Shown here piece by piece: positions 15,502 through 25,381 of a stretch of DNA of 64,000 nucleotides. Position 1 is the stretch's first letter; every line of letters begins with the position of its first letter. The notes under the pieces were generated by a model that was not told where the DNA came from, ran no database searches, and saw only the letters and a list, made by a program, of their open reading frames with translations. Both the position numbers and the translations under genes were made by a program. Source of the stretch: Alloacidobacterium dinghuense (GTDB taxonomy: Bacteria > Acidobacteriota > Terriglobia > Terriglobales > Acidobacteriaceae); the NCBI RefSeq assembly GCF_014274465.1, contig NZ_CP060394.1:2046001-2110000 (forward strand). Direction: 5' to 3'.

Positions 15502-16299
15502 TTACTCGCCTAGTAGAAATCGTTGCGTGCGCGATGCCCTGCCCGTCGCGCCGTCGCACTCGATGAGCGTAGCGGCCATGCGCGGATCGCCCTTCGCTGC
15601 CTCAAACTTTCCTGGCATGCCGGTGAGAAAGCGCTGCAGTACCAGTTCCTTCTCGACACCGATGATGCTGTCGTACGGTCCACTCATTCCTACGTCTGTC
15701 TGATAAGCGGTGCCACCGGGCAGCACGCGATCGTCAGCAGTGGGCACATGAGTATGCGTGCCGAGCACTGCCGTTACGCGGCCATCGAGATACCATCCGA
15801 GAGCGGCTTTCTCTGAAGTGGCCTCCGCATGAAAATCAATGAGGATGACTTTCGCCGTGATCTGTTTCAGCAGCGCATCGGCTGTCCGGAAAGGATCGTC
15901 GCTAGAGCCGAGAAAGACGCGCCCCTGCAGATTGATGACGGCGTATTCCTGCCCGGATGGAAGCTGCCCTTGATAAAAGCCATAACCGGGTGTTCCGGCA
16001 ACATAGTTTGCAGGGCGAATGACGCGACGCGGATTCTCGTGGCTGTCTTCGGGTACAGACTTCATGTATTCGATGATCTCGCGCTTGTCCCACACATGAT
16101 TGCCGGTTGTGATGACATGTGCGCCAAGCTCAAACAACTCATCGGCAATCGCGGGCGTGAGGCCAAAGCCTCCCGCAGCGTTCTCTCCGTTAATAATTAG
16201 AAGATCGACTTCATGTTGCTCGACGACATGACCGAGATGTTCGCGCACGATGCGGCGCCCGGCGCTCCCGAAAACATCTCCAACAAAAAGAATGCGCAA
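15502..16299 (-). CDS. YmdB-type metallophosphoesterase (cyclic nucleotide phosphodiesterase family)
   Basis: 265 residues from the TTG at 16299, which has GGAG eight bases upstream and gives the typical start MRILFVGDVFGSAGRR; a TTG two codons earlier is possible. Metal-binding motifs of TIGR00282 are present: GDVFGSAG, NGENAAGG, TTGNHVWD, LIDFHAEATSEK and GTHTHVPTAD. The Bacillus relative hydrolyses 2',3'- and 3',5'-cyclic nucleotides and also affects RNA turnover. Cytoplasmic. Likely co-transcribed with map. Confidence 0.9.
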   Translation of the reverse strand: MRILFVGDVFGSAGRRIVREHLGHVVEQHEVDLLIINGENAAGGFGLTPAIADELFELGAHVITTGNHVWDKREIIEYMKSVPEDSHENPRRVIRPANYVAGTPGYGFYQGQLPSGQEYAVINLQGRVFLGSSDDPFRTADALLKQITAKVILIDFHAEATSEKAALGWYLDGRVTAVLGTHTHVPTADDRVLPGGTAYQTDVGMSGPYDSIIGVEKELVLQRFLTGMPGKFEAAKGDPRMAATLIECDGATGRASRTQRFLLGE

Positions 16300-16445
16300 A
16301 CGCAAAACTCCAAGGACAGAATAAGAATCTGTTATTCACTTTAGAACAGGCTCAGGCAGAAGTTCTATTTGTTCTATTACGGTTACAAACGTATTTTGAT
16401 CAATTTGAGATGTGGATTCGCGAAAACCTATGGTAGCGTGGCAGT

Positions 16446-16862
16446 ATGGCCGTCAATACCCGATTCGCTACAGGCGTCCACGCCTTGCTTCTGCTCGCTG
16501 TCGAACCGGATGTACTGCAGACCTCAGAGGATGTGGCACGCAAGCTAAACACGAACCCCGTCGTGATTCGGCGCGTCTTTTCGCTGCTGCAACAGGCGGA
16601 ACTTGTAGAGAGCCAGAAGGGCCCGAGTGGCGGCTCGCGACTTGCGCGTTCAGCCAAGGAAATTTCGCTCGCCGATATTTATCGCGCGCTCAGCCCAGGC
16701 GATGTCTTTCATGCGGCTTCGGTCCACGCGAGCGCGGGTGGAAAACTGAACCAGGCTTTGAACCAGGTCTTTAAGGATGCGCAAAAAGCTCTAGAAAAAG
16801 AGCTGGCGCAGACGAGCCTGAGCCAGCTCGTGAAAAAGTCCGTAAAGAAAGAGAAGCACTAA
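16446..16862 (+). CDS. Rrf2 family transcriptional regulator lacking cluster cysteines
   Basis: 138 residues with an N-terminal winged helix (TRFATGVHALLLLA, then TSEDVARKLNTNPVVIRRVFSLLQQAELVESQKGPSGGSRLA), the hallmark of Rrf2 proteins. It has no Cys at all, so it cannot carry the [2Fe-2S] cluster of IscR or NsrR and resembles the YwnA/CymR-like members that sense other signals. The C-terminal end is very Lys-rich. It is convergent with the VOC gene, four bases apart; its targets are not evident. Confidence 0.88.
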   Translation: MAVNTRFATGVHALLLLAVEPDVLQTSEDVARKLNTNPVVIRRVFSLLQQAELVESQKGPSGGSRLARSAKEISLADIYRALSPGDVFHAASVHASAGGKLNQALNQVFKDAQKALEKELAQTSLSQLVKKSVKKEKH

Positions 16863-16866
16863 TCGC

Positions 16867-17241
16867 TTACATTTGAGCGATGCTTAAAATGTTGCCGTCC
16901 GGATCCTTGAACCAGGCGATTTTTGCTCCTCCCGGCGCAGTCCAGATGCCGTCTTCGTCCTGTTGTACGTGCGGGTAACGGTCAATCTTTACACCTGCAT
17001 TCGATAATGTACGCGCTGTTGTGACTGCATCGTTCACCTGCCACCCAAGCACGGTATATGGTTGCGGTCGCACTTCACCTACCAGCGTTACGCGCAACAT
17101 GACGCCGTTCACATCAAAGACGAGCGCAAAGTTATCCTCATAAAGCATGGTTAAGCCAAGCGTGTCACGATAAAAGGCGCGCGCCTTGTTCGCATCACTG
17201 ACTCCGACAAACGCCATAATCTTTTCATTGCCCAGCATCAT
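16867..17241 (-). CDS. VOC (glyoxalase/bleomycin resistance) family protein
   Basis: 124 residues, a single VOC chain with the two beta-alpha-beta-beta-beta modules: MAFVGVSDANKARAFYRDTLGL and LGWQVNDAVTTARTLSNAGV, ending in IAWFKDPDGNILSIAQ. The final module keeps the DPDGN turn and a possible metal-binding Glu position is not obvious. Substrate unknown; such small VOC proteins bind metals or hydrophobic ligands and often act as dimers. Confidence 0.85.
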   Translation of the reverse strand: MMLGNEKIMAFVGVSDANKARAFYRDTLGLTMLYEDNFALVFDVNGVMLRVTLVGEVRPQPYTVLGWQVNDAVTTARTLSNAGVKIDRYPHVQQDEDGIWTAPGGAKIAWFKDPDGNILSIAQM

Positions 17242-17300
17242 CCACCTCGAAATCCTTCACGGCTGAGTGTAGACCAGAATTGTGAATCCGCGTAGGCTGG

Positions 17301-19364
17301 ATGAATTCCTGTCTTGTCCCCATGGCTCTGCTCACTTTTCTCTACGCCTGTGTCGTGTTCCTGAGTGCCTTTCTGCTTTTTCTGGTGCAACCAATGGTGG
17401 CCAAGCAGCTTTTGCCGGTGCTTGGCGGCTCGGCTGCAGTGTGGACAACCTGCCTCGTTTTTTTCCAGTCAGCTTTACTTCTTGGCTATCTATATGCTGA
17501 TTTTCTGGCGACGCGCCTGCGGCCTCGCGCGCAAGCTCTCAGCCACGTAACGCTGCTGGCAGCCGCTCTGGCAACGCTCGGCCTGCATATCCGCGCGAAT
17601 CAGTGGGCAGCAACGTGGCATCCGATGCTGACCGTCTTCGGCCTCTTAGGCCTGATCATCGGGCTGCCCTATCTCGCCTTATCCGCAACGACTCCGCTCT
17701 TGCAGTCGTGGTACACAGGAAGTTTTCGCGCGGGCTGGTCGTACAGAATGTTTTCGCTGTCGAATGCAGGGGCGCTGCTGGCTTTGCTCTGTTACCCGAC
17801 ACTCATCGAGCCCCATGTCACATTGAAGGCGCAGACACGCGGATTCTCGACTGGATTCTTCGTCTTCGCCGTTCTGTGTGGCGGCATCGCCTGGAGCGTG
17901 CGGCAGACATTGCCGGAACGAATTCAGCGTCAGGAAACAGAGAATGCAGATGGATCGATCTCCGCGCAGCAGAAGGCGCTGTGGCTGCTGCTGCCGGGCT
18001 GTGCGTCTCTGCTGCTATGCGCTTTCACCAGCCATCTCAGCCAGAATGTTGCGGCGATCCCTCTGCTCTGGATCTTGCCGCTCTCGGCCTACCTGCTTAG
18101 CTTTATCATCGCGTTTCATTCGCCGCAGGCATATCCGCGATGGCTGATGGTGAGACTTGCGGCGTGCACGCTCGGCATTCTTGGGTACCTTGCGCACGAT
18201 GTGCATCAGGCGCTTCCAGTCCAGCTTTCCGTGCCGCTCTATTGTGTGTGCCTGTTTGTGCTCTGTTTCTTTTTTCATGGCGAGCTGTACCGATTGCGCC
18301 CCACTGCTGGATCAGCCACAGGTTTCTATCTGGTGCTATCACTCGGCTCTGCGCTGGGGTCTCTGTTCGTCGGAGTATTTGCGCCGAACTTCTTCCGCGC
18401 CAATTATGAAATGGGGATCGGCCTGGTGCTCTCTGCTGTTCTGGGCCTGATCGTGATGTGGAACTTCGGCATTGTGGCGCGGCTCTTCTGGAGCGGTCTA
18501 GCTATTGCCCTCATCTGGATCGCCACAGTGCAAGCGCGTGCCTGGCAACAGGATGCCCTGGTCCAGTTGCGCAGCTTCTATGGCACACTCCGTGTGACGC
18601 AAACGCATTGGCCACCCCTCGCAGGGACCACACGAACGCTGTATCACGGAACCATTCAGCATGGAGTCCAGTTTTTCGGCAACGGAATGCGCATGCAGCC
18701 AGCCTCGTACTACGGACCATACTCGGGCGTCGGCCTGGCGCTGCGTCTCTGCTGTGAAGGTCGCAAGAAGCACATCGGCGCTGTCGGACTAGGCGCGGGC
18801 ACCATCGCCGCCTACGGGCAGACCGGAGACGTCTTTCGCTTCTATGAGATCGACCCGCTGGTAGAACGCATCGCACGCGAGTTGTTCACCTACCTGCGCG
18901 AAACGCCTGCACACACTGATGTGGTATTGGGAGACGCGCGCTATTCGATCAGCCGCGAGCATGGCGATCCCTATGATGTGATTATTCTCGATGCGTTTTC
19001 CGGGGATGCCGTGCCGGTGCATCTGCTTACGCAGCAAGCGCTGACCCTCTATCGCAAACATCTGGCACCCGACGGCATTCTTGCTTTCCACATTTCCAGC
19101 CAGTATCTGGACCTTGAGCCGGTGCTGGCGCGCGAAGCACAACAGGACGGAATGCATGCAATCACCATTCATTCCGGCGGGGATGAAAGTCACGGGATCT
19201 TTATCGCCGACTGGGTGCTGTTAACGAATAACGAACAGTTTCTCGCAAAACCCGATATCGTCCGCGTGGCACATCCGTCGCTATTGCGAAGCGATGTTAA
19301 CCTCTGGACAGATGACTACTCCAGCATTCTGCCGCTATTGAAGTGGCCACCGCGTGCTCACTGA
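17301..19364 (+). CDS. Membrane-fused spermidine synthase-like protein
   Basis: 687 residues. The first roughly 400 residues form about ten to twelve transmembrane helices beginning LLTFLYACVVFLSAFLLFLVQPMVAKQLLPVLGG, a pattern typical of MFS-like domains fused to spermidine synthase. The C-terminal 270 residues are a SAM-fold aminopropyltransferase-like domain: GAVGLGAGTIAAYGQ, FRFYEIDP, VVLGDARYSI and VIILDAFSGDAVPVHLLT. The classical GGGEGG nucleotide motif is altered, so activity on putrescine is uncertain. Members of this fused group are common in Acidobacteriota but poorly characterised. The 3' end overlaps the convergent exported protein gene by seven bases. Confidence 0.82.
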   Translation: MNSCLVPMALLTFLYACVVFLSAFLLFLVQPMVAKQLLPVLGGSAAVWTTCLVFFQSALLLGYLYADFLATRLRPRAQALSHVTLLAAALATLGLHIRANQWAATWHPMLTVFGLLGLIIGLPYLALSATTPLLQSWYTGSFRAGWSYRMFSLSNAGALLALLCYPTLIEPHVTLKAQTRGFSTGFFVFAVLCGGIAWSVRQTLPERIQRQETENADGSISAQQKALWLLLPGCASLLLCAFTSHLSQNVAAIPLLWILPLSAYLLSFIIAFHSPQAYPRWLMVRLAACTLGILGYLAHDVHQALPVQLSVPLYCVCLFVLCFFFHGELYRLRPTAGSATGFYLVLSLGSALGSLFVGVFAPNFFRANYEMGIGLVLSAVLGLIVMWNFGIVARLFWSGLAIALIWIATVQARAWQQDALVQLRSFYGTLRVTQTHWPPLAGTTRTLYHGTIQHGVQFFGNGMRMQPASYYGPYSGVGLALRLCCEGRKKHIGAVGLGAGTIAAYGQTGDVFRFYEIDPLVERIARELFTYLRETPAHTDVVLGDARYSISREHGDPYDVIILDAFSGDAVPVHLLTQQALTLYRKHLAPDGILAFHISSQYLDLEPVLAREAQQDGMHAITIHSGGDESHGIFIADWVLLTNNEQFLAKPDIVRVAHPSLLRSDVNLWTDDYSSILPLLKWPPRAH

Positions 19365-20284
19365 GGCTGCTCCGGCTTTGGTTGCGGAATTGGCGTCGCC
19401 TGTTGTGAAGAAGGGATCTCCTTCACGACCGGAGGCGGAGGGTTCGGAATCAACTTTGGAGTTGGCTCAGGCACGGTTCTGACTACCGGCTCGCCGAACG
19501 AATGAACGTCATCACTCACAGACGTAATCTGACCCGCACCGCTGTAGTTGATGTTCCAGAGTCGATATTCCGTAGGCGATATGGGCTCGGCAAAACGGAC
19601 CTCATGCTCCTTGGCGGCTACAGTAATCCGCAACGTGGGCGGCGGCGCTTTGATCATATGTATGTCGAGGCTGGGCGTGTTAGGCACCTGCGGCTTCTCA
19701 CCGGTCATCTCTGCATAACACATGGAAAGCGAAAGCCATTTTCCATCCGGGCCACTGTTTTGCGCAGCCAGTTCAGCCGGAATAACCTGCCCGAATAACT
19801 GATAGTTTCGAGGATCAACCGCCGCGGGTTTGAATCGCGTAGCTCCATGATTGAGCACAGGCACGATCCGGATCCGTCCTCCACTCTTTGGCATAAGTGC
19901 GGTAAAGATGGAATCGGCCCCAGCAGCATCCTTGCTCGAATAGCGCAGCAGGATGAAATCGGGCATGAACGGGCAGACGGACTGCTCGTAGCTCCATCCC
20001 TTCGCGCTCATGTCGTAGCCGTAGAATTCCCCCTCAGCCAGCAGATCGCGCTTGCGCTTCTTGAGCAGCGCGGCATCCTCCGGCTGAATCTGCTCCGGCG
20101 ATCGGTGTTCAAGCACAAAATACTGTAGCTTGTCTGCCGAAACCACAGTATCAGCCTGATCCTGGTTTTGAGTCGTATCTCCGGCGGTTGTCGGGCTGGG
20201 TGAAGGAGTGTTCTGCGCAAAAAGAAGCGGAGTCAGTAGGGTTACAAGAGCCGCCCGGCAACCCAGGCTGGGAAGTCTCATCAT
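19358..20284 (-). CDS. Exported Pro-rich protein of unknown function
   Basis: 308 residues with an N-terminal signal peptide (cleavage near LLFAQ-NT), a Ser/Thr/Pro-rich segment, a central domain with two Cys and WSYEQSVCPFMPDFILLRYSS, and a Pro/Gln-rich tail after residue 265 (PTPKLIPNPPPPVVKE). The tail resembles flexible periplasm-spanning segments. No family recognised. It precedes another exported protein on the minus strand but is separated from it by a terminator, in the order TPR protein then this gene. Confidence 0.65.
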   Translation of the reverse strand: MMRLPSLGCRAALVTLLTPLLFAQNTPSPSPTTAGDTTQNQDQADTVVSADKLQYFVLEHRSPEQIQPEDAALLKKRKRDLLAEGEFYGYDMSAKGWSYEQSVCPFMPDFILLRYSSKDAAGADSIFTALMPKSGGRIRIVPVLNHGATRFKPAAVDPRNYQLFGQVIPAELAAQNSGPDGKWLSLSMCYAEMTGEKPQVPNTPSLDIHMIKAPPPTLRITVAAKEHEVRFAEPISPTEYRLWNINYSGAGQITSVSDDVHSFGEPVVRTVPEPTPKLIPNPPPPVVKEIPSSQQATPIPQPKPEQPQ

Positions 20285-20322
20285 TTCGCTTTTACTCTAA
20301 CATCTCACTCTTACAAAACAGA

Positions 20323-20349
20323 AAAAGGCAGCCATGACGGCTGCCTTTT
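20323..20349 (-). terminator. Rho-independent terminator after the TPR protein gene
   Basis: 11-bp perfect stem AAAAGGCAGCC / GGCTGCCTTTT with an ATGAC loop, just after the stop at 20363. On the minus strand the stem is followed by TCTGTTTTGT, a moderate T-run. It separates this gene from the next exported protein gene. Confidence 0.85.
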
Positions 20350-20362
20350 CTGCGGTGATGAC

Positions 20363-21685
20363 TTACTTGCCACTTGGATGATGAACCGGACGATGTGCGG
20401 CCGGTTTCTTTGCCGCAGCTGGCGGCTCGCCATCCTTCAGGATGATCATCGGCGGGTTCTGGGTATACGAATCGAAGGTAGCGGTGAACTTCACCTGGGC
20501 GCCAGCCTGGGGCACTTCCTTGAGCGGAGCCTTCATGTTGACGGTGAAGTCGGCTTTCTGCGAAGCCTTGGCGTCCTCCGATACCGCCAGCTGCACCGTG
20601 TCAGGAGTGGCTGAAACGACGGTGCCCGGAACTTCAGCCGTCACGTCTTTCAGCACGTCCCACACCTTACCCGCATCCTCTGGAGTTCCGTTGGCCAGGA
20701 TGAATTCCTTATCGGCCAGCGCCAGGGTCTTCAGATCCGGAGTGCTGGTGACTGCTTGATGAGCAAGCTCCTGTGGCGACGGCGGTGGAGGGGCAGCGAC
20801 CGGCTTGTAGGTATCCGGTGGAAAGAGGTTGGCCTTGGCCATCTGCTGAATGGCCGCGTAACCTTCAACGTTTGTCTGGCAGGCGGTATCTGTCTGAGCG
20901 CAGTGATACTTCTTGTACCAGTATTCGGCTGCCTTTTCGATCTGGTCCTTGTATCCGGCGGGAGCGTATTGCGCGGCGCGCGTCAGGAACCAGACGCCGT
21001 TCACAAGGTCCTTGGGGTCCTGGGAAACATAGGCGTTGCCAAGGTTGTAGGTTGCCAGCAGCCCAGGCCCGGCCTGTGTTTGAGCCGGATCGCCATAGGC
21101 TTTAAGCTCAGCCGTGTAGGCTTCGACTGCCGACTTGTAGTCCTTCTTCGCGGAAGCGTCCACCGCTTCGGCATCGTAGAAGATCGGGGTCGTCGCGGCC
21201 TTCAGCTTCTCATAGTCAGCATCGGAGAGACCCGGTGGCTTGGGCGCGGCAAGTGCGGTCTTGGCCTTGGCTGCCGCGTCATCCAGCTTCGACTGGTCGC
21301 TGGTCTGCTTTTTCTCCATGTAGACGACGATGGTAAGAGCGCGCAGGTTGTTGGGATTCACCTGTAGCAGCCGATTCGCCGCATCGACCTCTTTGTCAGC
21401 CTGGCCGGCCTGTTCATAGGCCGCCATCAGCTGCTGGAGCATCTCTTCCTTCGCCACGCTGTTCGGATATTGCGTGAGGAACTGCTCGATGGCAGAGGCC
21501 TTGGCTGCCGGAGCCGACTGCCCCACAGCGTTGGTGTAGGCGTTATATTCCGCCGGGTCCTTGATGGTGAGCTGGCTGGATTGCGCACCCTGGGCCTGGT
21601 CATCATCCAGTGCCAGCGCAGCAGGCAGATAAAATGCGGTACCGGTGGCAACGGCCAACACGGAAGCAACGACGACTTTCTTCAT
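20363..21685 (-). CDS. Exported TPR-like repeat protein
   Basis: 440 residues. A signal peptide (MKKVVVASVLAVATGTAFYLPAALA) is followed by helical repeats of TPR character, for example FLTQYPNSVAKEEMLQQLMAAYEQAGQADKEVDAANRLLQ-type periodicity between residues 65 and 110, and again around 165-255. A Pro-rich linker (PVAAPPPPSPQE) leads to a beta-rich domain of about 130 residues (TVVSATPDTVQLAVSEDA, TVNMKAPLKEVPQAGAQVKFTATFDSY) and a His/Lys/Pro tail. Probably periplasmic scaffold or envelope protein; the C-terminal domain may be OB- or Ig-like. Function not assigned. Confidence 0.7.
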   Translation of the reverse strand: MKKVVVASVLAVATGTAFYLPAALALDDDQAQGAQSSQLTIKDPAEYNAYTNAVGQSAPAAKASAIEQFLTQYPNSVAKEEMLQQLMAAYEQAGQADKEVDAANRLLQVNPNNLRALTIVVYMEKKQTSDQSKLDDAAAKAKTALAAPKPPGLSDADYEKLKAATTPIFYDAEAVDASAKKDYKSAVEAYTAELKAYGDPAQTQAGPGLLATYNLGNAYVSQDPKDLVNGVWFLTRAAQYAPAGYKDQIEKAAEYWYKKYHCAQTDTACQTNVEGYAAIQQMAKANLFPPDTYKPVAAPPPPSPQELAHQAVTSTPDLKTLALADKEFILANGTPEDAGKVWDVLKDVTAEVPGTVVSATPDTVQLAVSEDAKASQKADFTVNMKAPLKEVPQAGAQVKFTATFDSYTQNPPMIILKDGEPPAAAKKPAAHRPVHHPSGK

Positions 21686-21996
21686 TCAACGCTCCTAGGA
21701 AAAACTCCTGATAATTGCTCAATGCGGGTTTGAGGGTGCATCAATAATCGCATTGAAACACGCCAGCGCATTTTTGCGGAAGATTTTCGGCAGTCCGATG
21801 CGATTTGATGAATTATAAAAACCCGCAGCCATCAGTGACAAGTAATCGCTTTCGGCAATTCCGTCAATGCGAAAAGTGAGATGCAGCCAAGCCGCAAATC
21901 GTTGACCTCCCGCTCCGGCTTCCTGCCGGATACTGTTATCTAAGACACTGAATCGACATCGAAGGTGCCTCTCATCCTGATAGGAGTTTTGTCGTC
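21686..21996. other. Intergenic region between divergent genes (TPR protein and SDR)
   Basis: 311 bp without a credible gene. It must hold the promoters of both divergent genes. AGGAG about 12 bases before the SDR ATG is its ribosome binding site. I see no repeat, tRNA or riboswitch-like fold. The local AT-richer patch around 21806-21823 is the likeliest promoter zone for the TPR gene, without a convincing hexamer pair. Confidence 0.5.
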
Positions 21997-22710
21997 ATGG
22001 AAATCAAAGGTCAACTGGCAATTGTGACAGGAGCAGGTCGCGGCATCGGCGAAGCGGTCGGCAAGCGGCTGGCAGCCATGGGAGCAACCGTACTGCTTGC
22101 GGCGCGAGACCTGACGCAGCTTCAGCGCGTCCAGCACGAGATTCAGGCCGCTGGAGGATCGGCGGAAGCCGCACAACTCGACCTGCAGGACGAACAGTCC
22201 ATCGCAAACCTTGCCGCTGCCATCGAGAACCGCCATGGGCGCTGCGACATTCTGGTCAACAACGCGGCCGTCGGCAGCAGCGGCAAGCCACTGTTCGAAA
22301 TGTCTCCTGCGGAATGGGACCAGCTGATGGCTACCAATCTGCGCGGGCCTTATCTGATGATCCGCGCCCTGGCTCCCATGATGATCGCGGCCAAGTCCGG
22401 CCACATCGTCAACATTTCATCGCTCGCCGGACACAATCCGTTGCCAAATGGAGCCGCGTACTCCGCCTCGAAGTGGGGGCTGAATGGCCTGAGCTACTCG
22501 GTCGCCGAAGAGCTGCGCCCGCACGGCATCCGGGTCTCGGTGATCGCGCCGGGATCGGTGAACACGCGCTTCGAAGGCCGCGGCGACAGGAAAGATCCCA
22601 ACAAAAAAATCCAGCCCGACGATGTAGCCCATGTCGTAGCCATGCTGGTGACGCAGGCGCCCCAATCATTTGTGAGTGAAGTGCTGCTCAGGCCCACGCA
22701 AAAGCCCTGA
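21997..22710 (+). CDS. Short-chain dehydrogenase/reductase (SDR)
   Basis: 237 residues, classical SDR. The cofactor motif TGAGRGIG is at residues 11-18, NNAAVG near 89, the catalytic Ser in NISSLAGH near 141, and YSASK near 153. The Arg in AARDLTQLQ after strand 2 suggests NADP(H) preference. It resembles 3-oxoacyl-ACP reductases (FabG-like), but family membership alone does not fix the substrate. It is a single gene, convergent with the ADOP permease, ten bases apart. Confidence 0.88.
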   Translation: MEIKGQLAIVTGAGRGIGEAVGKRLAAMGATVLLAARDLTQLQRVQHEIQAAGGSAEAAQLDLQDEQSIANLAAAIENRHGRCDILVNNAAVGSSGKPLFEMSPAEWDQLMATNLRGPYLMIRALAPMMIAAKSGHIVNISSLAGHNPLPNGAAYSASKWGLNGLSYSVAEELRPHGIRVSVIAPGSVNTRFEGRGDRKDPNKKIQPDDVAHVVAMLVTQAPQSFVSEVLLRPTQKP

Positions 22711-22719
22711 GCCTGATCG

Positions 22720-25359
22720 CTACTCGGCCCGCAACGCTTCTACAGGATTCACCGATGCCGCACGTTTCGCAGGCAGATAGCTCGCCACCAATGCGCACCC
22801 ACCCAGCACGATAGCGACCGCAATCAGCGTCGATACATCCCATGCCCGGACGCCAAAGAGCAGCTTGCGCATCAGCATCGTCACGCCAAGCGAAGCAGCC
22901 ATACCCGCTGCGATTCCCACCACGGTCAGCCAGCCTGCTTCCCGAAGAATGAGCCTGTACACTGATCCTCGTTGTGCTCCAAGCGCCATGCGAACGCCGA
23001 TCTCACGCGTCCGCTGGCTGACTGAATACGCGATGACGCCGTAAAGCCCGACAACACCCAGCAATAGCGCAAGCCCCGCGAACCCTCCGACAAGCCACGC
23101 AGCAGACCGATGCAGATACGCAACCGGAGAATTGTGGATGCGTTCTCTCATCGTGGAAGCGCCAAACGTCGCGATGTTCGGATCGATCTGGTGAATGAGC
23201 GAAGTCAGCGCGGGCAGAAGAGATTCCTCATCCTGCGATGTACGAACGATCAGCGAAAAGAATCCGGTCGGGCCCTGGTTGTATGGAACATACATCGCGC
23301 CACGCGGAGCAGCATCAAGCTGCCCTTCCTGCAGGTCTTTCACTTCGCCAATAATCTCCAGGTATTCCTTGGGCTTGTCGATGTCAAAGGCAATCTGTTT
23401 GCCGATAGGATTCTCACCCGGAAAATACTGCTTTGCCATCGTTTCGCTGATGACCACAACTTGCGGTTTCGAGTTATCCTCATCCTCCGCCAAGTAGCGC
23501 CCACGCAACAGCTGCGCCTGCAGCGTTGTAAAGTACCCGGAGCTCACCTTTCGAATAGCCACTTCCATGTGCTCGCCATGGTACGGACGGCCCACGATCC
23601 GAAATCCGGTCGTGCCATCGCCGTCGCCAATCGGCAAAGAAGTGGAAATCCCCGCGGACTTCACGCCCGACAGGCTGCTCACCTCGCCGATGAGCCGTCT
23701 CTCCAGCGCAATCTTCGGCTCGTCCTTGTCATAGCTGTTCGAGGCTGCGCCCACTGTAAGAAATGCCAGATGGTCGGGCTGCAATCCGATATCCACATGC
23801 AGCAGGTGATAGAAGCTTTGGCCCAGCAGGCCTGCGCCCACGAGCAGCACCATCGCAGTGGTCAACTCAACCACAACAAGATTCGAGCCGATGCGCCGCC
23901 ACATCGTACCTGCATATCCACGTCCGCCATCCGTCAGCCCCTCCCGCATGTCCGCGCCTGACAGCCGCAGCGCCGGAGTGAATGAAAAAAGGACTCCGGC
24001 GATCAACGAAATCGCGCAGGCAAAGAGCAACACTCTCGGGTTGAACCCAAGTCCCCGCAGGTAAGGCATGGTCGCCATCATGTCCTTGGGAATGGAGTGC
24101 CCAATCACCTGCATCCCCGCATATGCTGCTGCGATGCCTAGCAGGCTGCTGGTCGTAACCAGCACCAGTCCTTCGGTCACGAACTGCCGGATCAGCCGCA
24201 TCCGCGATGCACCCAGCGCTCCACGCACAGCAATCTCGCGTCTGCGGCTCTCGGAGCGCACCATCAGCAGGCTGGCAACGTTGATGGTGGCAATCAAAAG
24301 CAGCAGACCGGCGCCGCTCAGCAACACCAGCAGAATCGGACGTATATCTCCGACGATCACCTCGGTCATCGGTAGCATGTAGGCTTTCTGGTCGCGGTTC
24401 GAGTCTGGATACTGGCGCGCAAGTTGGTCAGCGATTCCCTTGATGTTGGCAAAGGCTGTCTGGAACGAAACGCCAACCTTGAGCCGCGCAATTCCATAGA
24501 GCCCATGACAGCCTCGGCAACCACTGATCTCACCCTGCGAAGTTGTCCAGAAGTCAGCCGGCTCGGCGGGAGCAAAATGAAAATCACGCGGCAGCACTCC
24601 GATGATCGTGTTGGGCTTGCCATCGAGAACCACGGTCTGCCCCAGCACATCTTTCCGTCCCCCATAGCGCCTCTGCCACGCGGAATAGCTCAATAAAACG
24701 GTGCGAGAGGCATTTTTCTGGTCTTCCCCGCTGCGAAAATCGCGCCCCAGCACCGGTGCCACACCCAACGTATGAAAGAAGCCATCGCTGACGCGGGCCC
24801 CATCTGCCTGATGCGTTCCGTCTGAATCCGTCAACATGAACCCATAGGGCGCATACACGTCCAGCGACTGGAAGACCGTATTCTGACGCTTCCAGTCCAC
24901 GTAGTCCGGATAAGAGAGGTGAAATCTCGGGCCAAGGGGAATGCTTTCGAACAGCACGACGAGCCGGTTCGGGTCCTTATACGGCAGGGGCTTGATCAAT
25001 GCCGCATCCACAAAGCCGAAGATGGCCACGCTCGCGCCAATGCCAAAAGTCAGAATGACAATAGCAGTCAGAGCGAATCCCGGATTCTTGCGCAGCTGTC
25101 GCAGGGCAAAGCGAAAATCCTGCACCATGCCCTCAAACCAGAATGCAACCGTCTCATGACTCTCATCTCGCAGACGCACATCGTTTCCAAATTGCCGGCT
25201 GGCGGCGTAACGAGCATCTTCAGACGCCATACCCCTTGCGCGAAACTGCTTCGCGGTTTCCTCGCGATGAAAGACCATCTCTTCTTCCAGTTCGCGCTTG
25301 AAGCGTTCTCCGCGTCCGACAATTGTCAATTTCCGAAAGATACGCAGCATCCAGTCCAT
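22720..25359 (-). CDS. ADOP-type ABC transporter permease (MacB/FtsX-like), distal copy
   Basis: 879 residues with the ADOP layout: an N-terminal cytoplasmic prefix of about 85 residues (FKRELEEEMVFHREETAKQFRARGM), a transmembrane helix near 95-118 (TAIVILTFGIGASVAIF), a large MacB-type periplasmic domain, an FtsX core of three helices, then a second periplasmic and FtsX unit ending VNPVEALRAE. The family (TIGR03434) is expanded in Acidobacteriota and normally lacks a linked ATPase; none is linked here. AGGAGG precedes the ATG. It is third in a padR-ADOP-ADOP operon, 22 bp after its paralogue. The transported substrate is unknown. Confidence 0.93.
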   Translation of the reverse strand: MDWMLRIFRKLTIVGRGERFKRELEEEMVFHREETAKQFRARGMASEDARYAASRQFGNDVRLRDESHETVAFWFEGMVQDFRFALRQLRKNPGFALTAIVILTFGIGASVAIFGFVDAALIKPLPYKDPNRLVVLFESIPLGPRFHLSYPDYVDWKRQNTVFQSLDVYAPYGFMLTDSDGTHQADGARVSDGFFHTLGVAPVLGRDFRSGEDQKNASRTVLLSYSAWQRRYGGRKDVLGQTVVLDGKPNTIIGVLPRDFHFAPAEPADFWTTSQGEISGCRGCHGLYGIARLKVGVSFQTAFANIKGIADQLARQYPDSNRDQKAYMLPMTEVIVGDIRPILLVLLSGAGLLLLIATINVASLLMVRSESRRREIAVRGALGASRMRLIRQFVTEGLVLVTTSSLLGIAAAYAGMQVIGHSIPKDMMATMPYLRGLGFNPRVLLFACAISLIAGVLFSFTPALRLSGADMREGLTDGGRGYAGTMWRRIGSNLVVVELTTAMVLLVGAGLLGQSFYHLLHVDIGLQPDHLAFLTVGAASNSYDKDEPKIALERRLIGEVSSLSGVKSAGISTSLPIGDGDGTTGFRIVGRPYHGEHMEVAIRKVSSGYFTTLQAQLLRGRYLAEDEDNSKPQVVVISETMAKQYFPGENPIGKQIAFDIDKPKEYLEIIGEVKDLQEGQLDAAPRGAMYVPYNQGPTGFFSLIVRTSQDEESLLPALTSLIHQIDPNIATFGASTMRERIHNSPVAYLHRSAAWLVGGFAGLALLLGVVGLYGVIAYSVSQRTREIGVRMALGAQRGSVYRLILREAGWLTVVGIAAGMAASLGVTMLMRKLLFGVRAWDVSTLIAVAIVLGGCALVASYLPAKRAASVNPVEALRAE

Positions 25360-25381
25360 CCTGACCTCCTATGCATAACCA